Under the pieces are notes generated by a model, which did not search any database, had not been told where the DNA came from, and worked only from the letters and a program-made list of their open reading frames with translations. Shown here piece by piece: positions 47,091 through 58,469 of a DNA stretch of 64,000 nucleotides. The stretch is from Delphinapterus leucas (lineage: Eukaryota; Chordata; Mammalia; Artiodactyla; Monodontidae): contig NW_022097996.1 in the NCBI RefSeq assembly GCF_002288925.2, positions 5,450,686 through 5,514,685 on the forward strand. Reading direction: 5' to 3'. Both the position numbers and the translations under genes were made by a program. Numbering within the stretch: position 1 is the stretch's first letter; each line of letters begins with the position of its first letter.

Positions 47091-49120
47091 CTTACGTGCA
47101 TTTTTAATAAGATATGTAGTTAAATAATTTGGGGAGTTAGTTTTTGTTTTTTCTATATCTAAAGCCTACATCAAATGCTATCAGAAACACTACCATAAAT
47201 ATCCAAAATATTCGGCCAAAAAATATAATAGAGATATAATTATATCAAACCAGCCAAGAGCATGTAACCACTTGCAGACAGCCTGCACAGCCTTGGGGAA
47301 GAAGAGAGAGGAAATTGCCTGTCAGAGAAGCCTCTTTTTAGGACGAGATTAGCCATCCTCTCCTCATGCTGAACGCATCCCACTGACTTCAAAGAAGTCT
47401 CTAGATCAGAGAAAAATAGCACTGGGCTAAATAATTGTGTTGAGTTGAGGCTCTCTGAAAAAGATCCTCTTTTGAGCTGTAGCCATGATGACATTTATCA
47501 CATCATCAGTGATAAGAGGGCTTTGGGGCGGGACTCAGGAGCTACTGAAGTTCTCTTAAGCTACAAAGAGGAGAAAAGAAACGCATTTCAATCAAAGCAG
47601 AAGTTTCAGAATCATGGGAGAGTGGTGCGATTCCTTGCTGGAGAAGTGACTGTGACAAATACACACCTTGCTGGTGAGACTGGCTTTGCTGGTTATCAGC
47701 AATTTCTGGAAAAACCACCGGAAAAAATGATAGTTGAAGAAAGAGAAATCTATTACTCAAGCCACCATAATACAATAGCTTAACATTGACTCAAGCGCAG
47801 CGTGTGCACTGGGGTCACACCAGTGGGCACGTATGATTGCACCCGCCACAAAGAAGCAGAAACACGCAACTGAGGTGAGGTGGCCCAGGTAATTCACATG
47901 CACAGGGTAGCCTGCCGGCCGGAGAAACAATCAGCCCCCAGATAATATGCTCAGAAACAGAATAGGGATTGAATTTTCAGGATACTGGAGCCATAGGGTC
48001 TAAAGTGTTGCTGGGGGGAAAAAAAAATTAGTGGATAGACTTGTGTCATTTGGTGAAGCAGCAGGCTTAATAGAAATATCTACTTTCTTCATGCTTTATG
48101 GTGAAGATGATCAGTCAAAGCTGAAATCTGTTCCTATGACTGAGGTAGCAAAGTGATTAAGTGTTCCTGGTAAACTATCAATTCAAACACCCGATGAGTA
48201 TTAGAATTCAGGAAAGATGTAGCACTGGAGAATGCACTGAAAACGACTTGAATTCTAAAGGTCTCTACTACAGGGCTGAATGCGTTAAGTGAGTTAATAA
48301 TTATTTGGGCAACACAGAGAAGGGAGACGTTTATACCACTTTGGGTTGAATACGGGGGCTTGTTGTTACACACGGAACCACAGGGGGTGACATAAAAACG
48401 GGAGGCTCTCGATGTCGTGTGCACAGAGGTGCTCAGCATAACAATTTTTATTTCATTTGTCATTCAAGAAGTACAAAGGTCTGCAGCTTTTGAAAACAGA
48501 GGAATAGAGAAATCCTTCAGAAAATAAATGTATTCCTCAGCCACAGGAGCTACCTTCCTCTGTTACAGGAGTCCCATGCTGGGTGCAACCCTAGCGGGTG
48601 AAAACCTCTTGGACCCACCTTGAATGGGATTGAACCCTCCCCCCAACTCCCCTTTGTCCACACTACACTAGGAGCCGGGACGGAGCTCAGCCGTGCAGAG
48701 ACAGAGGTCTTCATCTACTTATTTTCTGACTGAGTTTAACCAACAGTGAGCCATAAATTGTCAGTTCCAGCCACGTGGCACACTCACCTCTAGCTACCCG
48801 TGAGCACTGCTGTTGTCATGAGCCCGTGGCTGCCCCCCCTGCTTGCTTCACAGATAGAGGGCCAGCAGGACACCCCGCCCTCATTAGAAACAGAAAAGCA
48901 GTGGGACCGGGAAGCATATTTAGGTCAACTGTGCGTCATAGCAGGCTTCTGTGCAGAGAGCTTGAAGCTTCTCTGGAATGATTTCCACCGAAGCAAAGCA
49001 TTCACTCTGTATTGGCCACAGCAACAAAATATGCCAGACTCTGCATGTACAGCCACTTAATCAATTCAGAAACATTCATGGAGTGTATATTATATGCCTA
49101 TTATGGACGTCGGGAGTAGG
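47091..49120. other. Unassigned intron
   Basis: No named repeat. A 112-codon + frame at 47445-47783 (MRLSEKDPLLSCSHDDIYHI...) is the best-looking non-repeat frame here, but it matches no family I know and lacks supporting signals. Confidence 0.5.
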
Positions 49121-49124
49121 GTTG

Positions 49125-49215
49125 CCAGATTCAGCAAATAAAAATACAGGGCGCCCAGTTAAATTGGAATTCCGGATAAATTCTTTAGTATAAGTAGGTT
49201 CCCTGTGTAAAAAGA
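49125..49215 (+). repeat. Half of a palindromic DNA-transposon relic
   Basis: 'agggttgccagattcagcaa' and 'cagggcgcccagttaaattg' match one arm of a common mammalian palindromic non-autonomous DNA transposon. The second arm is absent. Family name not certain. Confidence 0.55.
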
Positions 49216-49429
49216 TAAAAGTGAGACAAAATTTTTAAGAGTTTATCTAAGCAAAAATCAATTCAAATTAGTCAACGCCAGACAGGAAGTGGTTAGAAAT
49301 GCTCCACCCACAGGAGCTGGGGAAAGACTTACACAGATCAGAGAAACAGCAGAAGCAAAGGAAGGAAATCATTGATGGGCTGTAGCTGAAAGCTGGTTGG
49401 TTGGTTGTGATGGGCTGGCCTTAGGGTTT

Positions 49430-49784
49430 TTGTTTTTTGTTTTTAATTTATTTATTTTTGGCTGCGTTGGGTCTTCGTTGCTGCACGCGGGCGGGCTTTC
49501 TCTAGTTGCGGCGAGCGGGGGCTACTCTTCATTGCGGTGCTCGGGCTTCTCATTGCAGTGACTTATCTTGTTGTGGAGCACAGGCTCTAGGTGTGTGGGC
49601 TTCAGTAGTTGTGGCACGTGGGCTCAGGAGCTGTGTCTCGCGGGCTCTAGAGCGCAGGCTCAGTAGTTGTGGCTCACGGGCCTAGTTGCTCCACAGCATG
49701 TGGGATCTTCCCGGACCAGGGCTCGAACCTGTGTCCCCTGCATTGGCAGGCAGATTCTTAACCACTGTGCAACCAGGGAAGGCC
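49430..49784 (-). mobile_element. Long-form CHR SINE, minus orientation
   Basis: Left end 'tttaatttatttatttttgg' and 'ctgcgttgggtcttcgttgc' (reverse of the long-form tail), body with repeated 'cagtagttgtgg', right end 'accactgtgcaaccagggaa'. Flanked by ctggccttagg at 49415-49425 and 49785-49795. Confidence 0.95.
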
Positions 49785-49799
49785 CTGGCCTTAGGTTTT

Positions 49800-52700
49800 G
49801 ATCTTGTAACCTGGAGGCACTTACAAGCTACATTTCGGTTTGCTTACACAGGCCACCAAGGCATTAGAGCCACCTCAGTCCTGTGGCCTCCTTGTTTCAT
49901 TAACAAGGAGTGGCAATGACCAGAGCAGATCTCCTGAGCAGAGTCCCGTGGAGGAGAATAAAACTGGAGAGGACACTTAGGGACCTACTGTGGAATGTCT
50001 TCAATAGCAGGCCACCAGCCAGTATGCGACCAAAAGTTGGGTGGGTGTAATTCAAGAACCAGCTGTTTAATTTCTTTTAAGGGAATGACCTTTGTTTAGC
50101 AAAACACCTGGAAAGGACTTGTTGGTTATGGAAAGGTAAGCCTCAGCGTCTGGCCAGGAGAAGCAGAGACAGGTAGTGAGAAAGCTGACTTACTCGGCGT
50201 GAAAAGGAAGAAGGAATGACATATTCTGGTACAGCCCTGCAAGAGAGACATAAGAGGGAAATACTGAGGACAGCACATGTCAGGAGGCCAAAGGACACGG
50301 AGGAAATTTTGTCCAGGAAGAAATTCTCTATAGGAGCTAAAGAATATGAAAGAAGTCAGAGCTTCCATCTTCCTGTTGTCAGCTTCGTCTCTGCCACTGC
50401 CCTCACACCTTCCAAGTCTAGGCCTCGCTCATCTACCTGAGACGTGTTTGAGAGGTGAAGAACAGTGGGTGTGTGACCCACTCAGCTCGGCATGACCGAG
50501 GTAGCGAGCAAGCCTGGGCGGGATGCCAGCAGGAAAGAAGGAAGGATCCCCAAACAGGACATCAAAGTGAAGGATGAATGTGGGAACCCACATCCCCGGG
50601 AAGCCGCACAAATCTTAAGGAAGACAGGAATGTGTCATTTGGGGTTAATGCAATTTCATTTAAGTCTCAAAAACCAGGAATCCCAGCTAACACCTAGCTC
50701 CACATATATAAGGCAACTTTTATACCCAACTCCTGATAGTTTGGGAAAGAATGATTGCATGTATAGATCTCCCAGTGTCCAAACTTCCTTCTTTCTTTCC
50801 TCTTCATAACTAATTTTTAACATCTTAGCACCATCACCAACGTTTATTCAATCTCAGGAGAGATGGGCCAACTCAGATTGATTTCCTTTTCTCTTTGTTA
50901 CCATCACGGGCAAGATGTGTCATTGGGATGTCCGTTTCACGGTTCTGTCCCTGTGCACCCAGCGATGAATGTTTAAGTGAGAAATACTGCTTTGCTCCTA
51001 CCCCATCACCTCCATGTATTTGAGTGTATAGATACATGTGTTCCCGTATGAGATTGTTCTATTTCCTGCAGTGGGTGGATTTATTCTACCATCTATGAAA
51101 GACCAATGAAATGCTTCTTGCAACTGCTTATAACATTTCTCAGCTGAGGTTCCAATGGTTTCCCCAAAGCTAAGTACTGATACACAATGACAGTGTTAGA
51201 TTCACATAGTGTATTGTTATTTCTGGAACAATGCCTTCAGAATGATACGATTTGGCCAGTCACCTGCACCGCTCTAGACTGTCCCTTGTCTATAATAATT
51301 GACACTTGAGAAAGTTTCCTCCTGGCGGGAAACTCCATTCAGAGAACAGAGCATCTGCAGTGGAGGATGTCCGATGAGTCATCAGAACATTAAAACGGTC
51401 AGGATTCACAAGTATGTCAAAATGTTCACGTAACCCTCCTTGCTGGAGAGACACCGGCAATTAGTTTTTGCAATTATTCTGCTGGTTCTCTTTCCTCATC
51501 TCCTGAAAGCTACCGCAAAAGGGCTCCATGATTTGACATTCATTATCCCTGGGGTATGTCCATGATCTTCCTGCTTTCTTTGGAGTGTTTGGGAAATCCG
51601 CAAACCTAACCTTCGATCGAGTAGTTCGATTTGAACAGGATGTGAAAAGGCAAAAGCTACCTGCCTGGTTCCCAGGTTAACTACCCTGCAGCTTCCCTGA
51701 TGTTGCTGACAATCTTCTAACTTGCCATCTCCTGCCTCTTCCACTTATTCATGTCATTTATTCTGGCAAACATTCATCCTGACCCTTGCAGCCATTTCCA
51801 ATTGAACGCATCTGAACTGGTCAGTTCCTCTTTGAGTTTTCACAATAATTACTATTTCTATTTCAAAAACCCAAAGCAACAAATATCTACCCTTTAGCAA
51901 CAGTGCTTTTTAAAATACTGTTTTTATTTCAGTGCCTTTATCAACAGATACATGCACACGCTAGGAATTTCTTCATATTCATTTTATAAATGGTCTTTTC
52001 TTAACTCCACAATTAGCATGGCCAGATGAGCACACACATGTGCTACGGCCTTTTAATTTAAAACAAAACCCAAAACACTATCTATCCCTAACTTCACAGC
52101 ATTTATAGTCTAAAAGTGCTTATTTACCCAAGTCAAATAGATTTCTTAGTGACAAATCTTTCTTGCAAGCTATCAAAAATTTTAAGGCATGTCTCCACTT
52201 AATAAATCACTTTCTCATTATTCCTGGGTAATTCTCCTCTGCTCTTTGCCTCTGTTTTTTGCTATTTTCTTACCTATATTCGTTTTTGTTTATGAGAGAA
52301 GCACAAAGTAGGTGAAAATTAAATATTTTCACTTTACCTAATGATTGGAATATAGGAGAAAGGTTGAAACTACAGCCAAAAATCTAATTTGAATACAAAT
52401 AAAGTTTTAATATTATCAACCAACTTTTTTTCCATTCTATCTTTGAGCCTTGTTGCTAACCATAAAAACTGTCTGTCCAAGGACAAATGATAACAGAGCG
52501 CATTTCATCCCGAACATTTGTCAGAATGAAAGGTAAACGGCAAAGTGATACTGAAGACTCCTACTTGGACGTTACGTGTGCACGTGGTACCTGGTGCCAG
52601 GACAGAGCAGGAACCTCCAAATATCACGTTTCTTTTTCTTTCTCCAAACAAATGGGGCAGCTCAGAGTCTGTGGCGAGGGCTAGACTATAACAAAACAAC

Positions 52701-53545
52701 GTCGACTCTGATCATCTGTCAAAGCAAACTGGAGTCAGAGAAAAGAAGGTGTTCTGGGCCAGGCAATGCCAGTGGGATGGCAGACAGCACAGTGATAGCA
52801 AATAATAATAACACCTCAGGGAACAAGCCTTACACTCTCCACGTCAGGAAGCTTCGAAAGGAAGGAACACAGAGGCAACCAAGAAATGAGTAGTCTTCAT
52901 GGCACTGTGTCTTCTCTGCATCTTGCCGACTAACTGAGCCCTACATGTGCTAACCAAGGAGTCCACGGGGGATGAGGTGGGAGAGGCCCCCCGGGGATGC
53001 TGGAGGTAGGGGTGATGGGGAAAAAAGAAAAGGGTACAATTCCACTAGGGATAGGGTATCTGGAGACTCTGTCTTCAAATCCAGTGGACCTCTAGGCACA
53101 GTTTCAGGCCCTATTTAGGATTCCATAGCAATTTTTAAGACAAAGCAATTTTCCTAAACATCCCTAGTTTTTACTTTAGTCACTTGTATCTGGGTGTATC
53201 TGGGTCTTATTCAAGTTCCCAGACATTCTGCTCATGTTACCTTCTAAGTGCAAATGAGAGGCTGGAAAGGGTCAATATTCACACCAGCTGGGGGCTTCAA
53301 ATAAGGAATCTGAACACAAAACAACAAGAACTACAGCTTGTGGGACACCCTCCTATGAAGCATCAGAACTGATGCTCCAGACATGGCAGTGTTCTCTCTA
53401 CCACTCAGCACCGAGGGGTGAAGGAGTGTCAGAGAGCACCTCACGGCAGCCACGGCCCTTCTCCAAGACCAAAGAACAAGCCATTTCACCCATGGCCAAG
53501 CCCAACACCCAGGCGTTCTGTCTTCCAATGCTGCACTATTATTAT
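49800..53545. other. Unassigned intron
   Basis: Mostly single-copy-looking sequence, with short overlapping frames at 50126-50809, 51496-51744 and 52487-52893. None is recognised and none is bounded by convincing splice sites. Confidence 0.5.
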
Positions 53546-53549
53546 TCTA

Positions 53550-53755
53550 CTAGGTACAATAGCTCTAATAGCCATAGTGCCTATTGTGAGCCAGGTACTA
53601 GTCGAAGCCCCTGACAGGTGTTACCTTACTTAACCTTACAACCACGCCCCTGATGGAGGGACATTCTGCTTTGTTCCTTCTTCAGGCAAGGAATCTGAGG
53701 CCCAGAGTGTGTAAGTTCCTAGCTCAGTCTCAAAACCGGGGAAAGGGCTGAGCTT
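53550..53755 (+). repeat. MIR relic
   Basis: 'gtgcctattgtgagccaggt', 'ggcaaggaatctgaggccca' and 'gttcctagctcagtctcaaa' occur in MIR order. Confidence 0.65.
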
Positions 53756-53759
53756 CCTA

Positions 53760-54408
53760 CCCTGAACACCCACACTCCCTGCCACTAAGGAGTGTGCGTG
53801 TCTCCCTGCTCCCTCCCCCCATGGCTCCACCTGCAGAGAAGACTGGCCCCCTGGTGCTTCCTTAGCCCGACTTCACTGTGCAGTGAATTACTAAATTCTC
53901 CTGGGCATCCAGTGGCCCAAAGCATCACCAGAACACAAAGTCTTGAATTTAGTAATACTGGGCTCTCTCGCTGTAACTGAGAGAATAACAGCTTGTTTGT
54001 CCTCATTCTTTCTAAGATCCCTCACTGTTCCTTGAAAGGGTTTAAGCAATTTGATGCCTAAGAGCAATGTCATCATCTCCAGGCCCAACTCCTGTAATTC
54101 TATGTGAAAAACAAAGAATTTGTCACCGTGAAATAACAGGAGGGATGAGAAAGCAGAGGGGATTGCAAGTTGGGTTATTTTTTTTACTGGCTCTGGTGAA
54201 TTCTCTAATTGGCAGTTGGACCCCATGCCAGAAGCAGAAATGTGTGCAAGGCCTCGGGCTAATCATCTCACACCCCTCGCAGTTAGGAAAACTCCTAACT
54301 AGAGCTTCCTGAGATTGATTTCTTTTCTTTCTTTGTCCATTTGGAGGGCAACTAAAATCCACCTTTGCGGGCACAAGCCAATAACTGACCCTCTTTTCTG
54401 CTGCACAG
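53760..54408. other. Intron up to the third visible exon
   Basis: No repeat recognised. 54380-54408 is the pyrimidine-rich tract and AG acceptor (ctcttttctgctgcacag) of the exon at 54409. Open - frames of 111 codons here are chance readings. Confidence 0.6.
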
Positions 54409-54630
54409 AACCTGAAGCGGGTGGCGGAGACCTGGATGGATGAGTTTGCCGAGTACATTTACCAGCGGCGCCCGGAGTACCGGCACCTGTCCACGGGGGA
54501 CCTCTCCGCGCAGAAGGAGCTGCGCAGACAGCTCAAGTGCAAGGACTTCAAGTGGTTCATGGCGGCGGTGGCCTGGGACGTGCCCGAGTACTACCCTCCA
54601 GTGGAGCCCCTACCCGCAGCCTGGGGGGAG
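54409..54630 (+). CDS. GALNTL6: GALNTL6 coding exon, end of catalytic domain and linker to lectin domain
   Basis: A 74-codon exon, phase 0 at both ends, with acceptor ctgcacag and donor gtgagg. It starts [20 protein letters not shown], continues through [20 protein letters not shown] and the [20 protein letters not shown] stretch, and ends [11 protein letters not shown]. This is the family's WMDE(F/Y)AEYIY helix and the PPVEPxxAAWGE segment just before the C-terminal ricin-type (QXW) lectin domain. TWMDEF, STGD, AQKELR and AAVAWDVP favour GALNTL6 over GALNT10. The lectin exons should follow 3' of the window; none is seen in the remaining 9.4 kb. The exon is visibly richer in G+C, especially at third positions, than the surrounding intron. 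Confidence 0.93.
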
Positions 54631-56068
54631 GTGAGGCGCCCCCTGGGGGTGGGAGTGGGCTGCTGAAACCCTCAGCTCCCTTGCCCTGCGGCCAGGGTCC
54701 GCTGAAATGATCTCCGATAAATATATGTCCTCTGTAGGAATTGCTGGGGAAGGGCATTCAGCTCACCCCTGGAACCCCTGGCCACTGTTGACTCCCCAAA
54801 TCGATTCTTTAAAAATGCGCCTGGAAACTGTTTATTTGAGATTAGTGAAATTGCCCTAAGAGCTTGCAGAGAATGAAAATGTCTGTCGTGCTCTTGTGTA
54901 CATAAATGTGACCCGATGTCCACGATAAAATCCCTCCCGGTCCGCTGCACGCGCAGCCTGGTTGCCATGGGCGTGTGCAAGGACGAGGTGCCCCGATGGG
55001 GCTGGGCGGCTTTCCTAACCAGGTGTGCGATGCAGAATCAAGAAGATGCGCTTTTCCACAATACCCTGAACTGTGGCAAATGTGGGACCTCATGGGTTCC
55101 TTAAATAAGCACCAACCTTTCCACCTCTGAGCGCTTCTTTTAAATTTTACTTCATGATCTAAAATGGAAAGAGCTGAAAGGCCCCAGTTGCCCAATTTAA
55201 AGCATCTATATTTTGGCATATAAAGGACTTTTGTGCTGGGTTCAGTTCTGTTCAGTCTCGTTACTGTGGCCTTTTCCTCTTAGGAGAGGGTGTGCTAGAG
55301 CAAGGACTCAAATTGCATGAGGTGAATTTAGTCTGCAATTTAATCTGCTCGTAGCAGGGGGCTTGGGGGGGGGCGGGGGCGTGGGGGAGGGATGCTAGCG
55401 CCATCCCCACGCTCAGGAGCGGACTGTCTCGCGTCGTGCAGGCGCCTTCCCATCGTCGTCCTTGACTTTGTGGTGTGGAGAGAACAGGCGCTTGTCCGGT
55501 TAGTGTCTGTGGCTTGGCAGAGTTCTGAAAACAGGTGGCCCCCAGGCGTGGCAGGGGAGGCCCACGCGCTGGGACAGCGTCCTTGGGTGAGCCAGCGTCC
55601 TGGCTCTGGGCACACGTGCGCTGCTTGTTTTGCTGAGGGGCCCGTAGAGAGGTGGTCCTCTGCTTGACCTGCGGTACCTCGGGCATGAAGGACAGAGCGC
55701 AGGCTGGCACCAAGGCTTCATCTCCTAATATTTTTTTGTATATGCACGTGGTCCTGATCGTGGATGTTTCAGTGAGTAATTTGGTCTCTGATCCTTTGCA
55801 TCTTAAAGATTTCATTAAAGCGTCCCTGGAATATTAGTAATATTACTCAGCTGGTATTCATTTTTGTTATCTACCAAGGGCTTAATTTACAGCAGCAGCA
55901 ATTTAAAGTAGACCCCAGAGCGAACCTTCTTAGTCTAAGGTGTTGTAAGACATAAGAATTTGTTACCCAAGAAGCAGGTGAGTTTCTTCTTCGAGTTCTT
56001 GGGTTAAGGTTATGTCTGCCATCTTTCCCTAATAATCTAAAAACAGTCCTGCCTCAGTGACTTAGTAG
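54631..56068. other. Start of the last intron, G-rich
   Basis: Donor gtgagg at 54631. Several overlapping frames up to 184 codons (55815-55261, -) reflect high G+C, not genes. A G-run cluster lies at 55357-55392. No repeat family named. Confidence 0.5.
55357..55392 (+). other. G-run cluster with G-quadruplex potential
   Basis: Four or more runs of three to nine G separated by one to four bases (ggggg-ctt-ggggggggg-c-ggggg-cgt-ggggg-a-ggg) on the transcript-sense strand, about 730 bp after the exon. Confidence 0.8.
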
Positions 56069-56081
56069 GAAACTCCAAGAG

Positions 56082-56668
56082 CCCGCGGCCCCGCCCCACG
56101 GCAGAGTCAAGCACGCGGAGGGGAAAGAAGCCCTGCCTGCCAAGTCCCTTCTGCCTCCGGAGCCAGCTCCCGGAAGCGCTGCTGTTGGTAGCTGGCCTGA
56201 TGGCTTCAAGGTAGCTCCGCGGGGCTGGAGCGCTGGTCGCGCAGGCCCTGAGCGCCCGCGGTCCCAGGGGAGTCTCCGTGGTGCGCCCTATGGCATCTGG
56301 AGGTGGTGCCGTTACTGCGGATGAGCAGGGACTGGGCTGCCGAGGGAGGTCATGCTGCCTGCACGCAAGGGTCTGGAGCCGTACCGTACGCTCGCCCCGA
56401 ACGCAGCCTCCGGTACCAAGGAAGACCCTCATTTAGTCTGCTTCCTCACGAGGAAGGGCACGGTGGGCTGCATCTGTGAAGAAGACAACATCATCTGTCT
56501 CTGGCTGCACAAAGGCGAGGCCTCGCGGAACCCATCACAAGCCGGTGCCCTAGAAGCTGGCCCACGGAGCCCCTGCACTAGCTCCCTCAAAATGGGGTGT
56601 AAAGTTCCCTCTTTGCAGTAAAGACATTACATTGGCTCCTCCTCCCATGAAAAAAAAAGAAAAGAAAA
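56082..56668 (+). pseudogene. COX5B: COX5B processed pseudogene (retrocopy)
   Basis: Intronless copy of the mRNA for cytochrome c oxidase subunit 5B, the nuclear-encoded zinc-binding subunit of mitochondrial complex IV. The ATG at 56200 opens MASR, then a TAG at 56212 (codon 5), then LRGAGALVAQALSARGP and PMASGGG. A 1-nt loss near 56325 shifts frame, after which MLPARKGLEPYRTLAP, AASGTKEDPHL, VGCICEEDN and LHKGEA can be read (56352-56540). From recalled COX5B sequence, about 14 nt encoding the second zinc Cys pair (CPxCG) are missing and the native stop TGA reads GGA. A 3'UTR and an interrupted A-run (56650-56668) follow. Likely target repeats are gaaactccaaga (56069-56080) and aaactctccaaga (about 56666-56678). 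Non-functional; sense orientation in the GALNTL6 intron. Confidence 0.9.
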
Positions 56669-56968
56669 CTCTCCAAGACCTCCCAGTATCACTGTGTGAT
56701 TCGGGACGAGGTTAAAATCTCATCAGTCTTTTCTCTATGTGGAAACGTAATTTTTTATTCCAACCTGGCTACTACCTAAACTGCGACTGGTCGCATTTTC
56801 CCTCGTTGCCTGACTAAACCATAACCTGCATTTATAAAGAATCTTGAGGGGGAACAAAAAGCATCTTGCATGGAAACGGATTCAAAATTTCCCTGAGGTT
56901 CTAGAAAAGACAAAACTTCCCAGGAATAATAAGAACCATCTTATGACCAGTGGGTGATGCCAGTTTTT
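56669..56968. other. Unassigned intron between retrocopy and SINE
   Basis: Nothing recognised in this 300-bp interval. Confidence 0.6.
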
Positions 56969-56980
56969 AACCTATTACTC

Positions 56981-57190
56981 TTTTTTTTTTTTTTTTTTGC
57001 TGTATGTGGGCCTCTCACTGTTGTGGCCTCTCTCGTTGCGGAGCACAGGCTCCAGATGCGCAGGCTCAGCGGCCATGGCTCACAGGCCCAGCTGTTCCGC
57101 GACATGTGGGATCTTCCTGGACTGGGGCACGAACCTGCGTCCCCTGCATCGGCAGGCAGACTCTCAACCACTGCGCCACCAGGGAAGCCC
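56981..57190 (-). mobile_element. CHR-type SINE (short form, full core), minus orientation
   Basis: Left poly(T) of about 18, body 'tgttgtggcctctctcgttg' and 'ggctccagatgcgcaggctc', right end 'gcgccaccagggaagccc'. Flanked by an identical 13-bp repeat aacctattactct at 56969-56981 and 57191-57203, the cleanest duplication of the SINE copies here. Confidence 0.97.
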
Positions 57191-57203
57191 AACCTATTAC
57201 TCT

Positions 57204-57785
57204 TGACTACCTCACGTCTTTACGTGGTTTGCCCGGGCCCTAGAGACATTTGAGTTCATCATCCTTGGTTTAAACAATCAGACATTGAGAAGATCAGATT
57301 TTCTTCTAATATAATGGCAAATTTCTTTCCCCAAAGCTTCAGAACAGCAAAGCAAAGTAAGGTCACCTTTAGGTTTAGGGAAAGAAGAAAATGGCAAAGT
57401 AGTTCAAGCGCCAGTTACATTCAGTTACATTTGCTCAGTGAAGGGGTGGTACACGGCAAGGATGAAGACGAGACGTGGGAGGAAGACAGAAGGAAGGGGA
57501 ATCGGCAAGCGACAGGGCTTGGGCTGGTAAAGTGTATTGAAAAATATCTATTTCCCAAGCAGGGGAGATCCCTGAGAGTAAAAGTGATGCCTGGACATTT
57601 AATGCAGGAGGCAAATGAAGTATTTGAAATGCAGCTTAATCTACATGAAATGATGAACAGGAAAGACCATTTTCTAACTATATATTGGGTAATAACCTGC
57701 TTCTTAATGGTGGATAAAAATTGCTAAATGTGCAGAATATACCTGTGGACCATTTTATCTCTAAAAAAAATTTGAAGTTTCACTC
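57204..57785. other. Unassigned intron
   Basis: A 137-codon + frame (57314-57727) is open but not recognised, and no repeat family is named. Confidence 0.5.
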
Positions 57786-57789
57786 ATGT

Positions 57790-58095
57790 ATTCCTTGGCC
57801 CTCTACAAAGAGGTTTTGTTTATTAATTTTTTATTTTGGAATAATTTTAAACATACAGAAAAGTTGCAAAGAAGGCACAGAAAGTTGACATACACCTTTC
57901 ACCCATTTCTTCTAATGTTAACATCTTACGTTTGCCACCATACATTTAACCGTAGCACGTTTAAACTAAGTAATAAGTATTGGTACGATACTATGAACTC
58001 GGCTACAGACTTCAATCAGATTTCACCAGTTTTGTTTGTTTGTTTGTTTTTTTAACTAATGTCCCCTTTCTGCTGCAGGATCCAATCTAGTACAT
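57790..58095. repeat. Old L1M-type 3'UTR-like relic
   Basis: 'ttattttggaataattttaa', 'cagaaaagttgcaaagaagg', 'cttctaatgttaacatctta' and 'ctgctgcaggatccaatcta' resemble a common L1M-associated repeat segment. Orientation and subfamily not assigned. Confidence 0.6.
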
Positions 58096-58465
58096 AAAAG
58101 GTCCGTTTCGTTTCCTATAAACTTTAAATTAATGGCTCGAATACACCAAGCTCCTACATAAATGTAATAGGTCACTTGCTGTTTTGATAAGAGAGTGACA
58201 AGGGAAAGGCAGACTGTGTGGTTCTTTAAAAGCAGTGGTAGGAAGGAACCACAAACCTCCAGCAATGAAAACGCAAGACTCCTTTATGGGAGCGCTGTGC
58301 CAGGAAGCAGGGTAACGTGCTGTTTCATGCACTTGTACTTGGAACAGTTTCCCACCTGCTCCTCTGTGCCAGCCTGATTCTGGGTAAACAATCAAGTGCT
58401 TAGGCAATCTTGGGCTCTGGTCGTTGGAACCCAGCTTGGAAAGGATGTGTTACAGACCATACACA
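58096..58465. other. Unassigned intron between the L1M-type relic and the L2 element
   Basis: Overlapping frames of 60-92 codons on both strands at 58056-58407; none is recognised. No named repeat. Confidence 0.5.
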
Positions 58466-58469
58466 GCCT

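Noticed and set aside
47445..47783. 112-codon plus-strand frame as a gene
   Set aside because: No recognised family, no splice or promoter evidence, and its length is not surprising in 64 kb of intron.
9478..54630. Assignment to GALNT10
   Set aside because: The first exon is equally compatible, but [20 protein letters not shown] and AAVAWDVP in the later exons fit GALNTL6 as recalled; GALNT10 differs at these positions.
55261..55815. 184-codon minus-strand frame
   Set aside because: It spans the G-run cluster and low-complexity G+C-rich intron; composition explains the lack of stops and nothing in the peptide is recognisable.
56037..56432. 131-codon minus-strand frame
   Set aside because: Antisense of the COX5B retrocopy; the G+C-rich sequence keeps it open by chance.
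6302..57190. SINE heads as functional tRNA genes
   Set aside because: A- and B-box-like sequences are present, but there is no tRNA fold with an anticodon arm and acceptor stem; they are SINE promoter relics.
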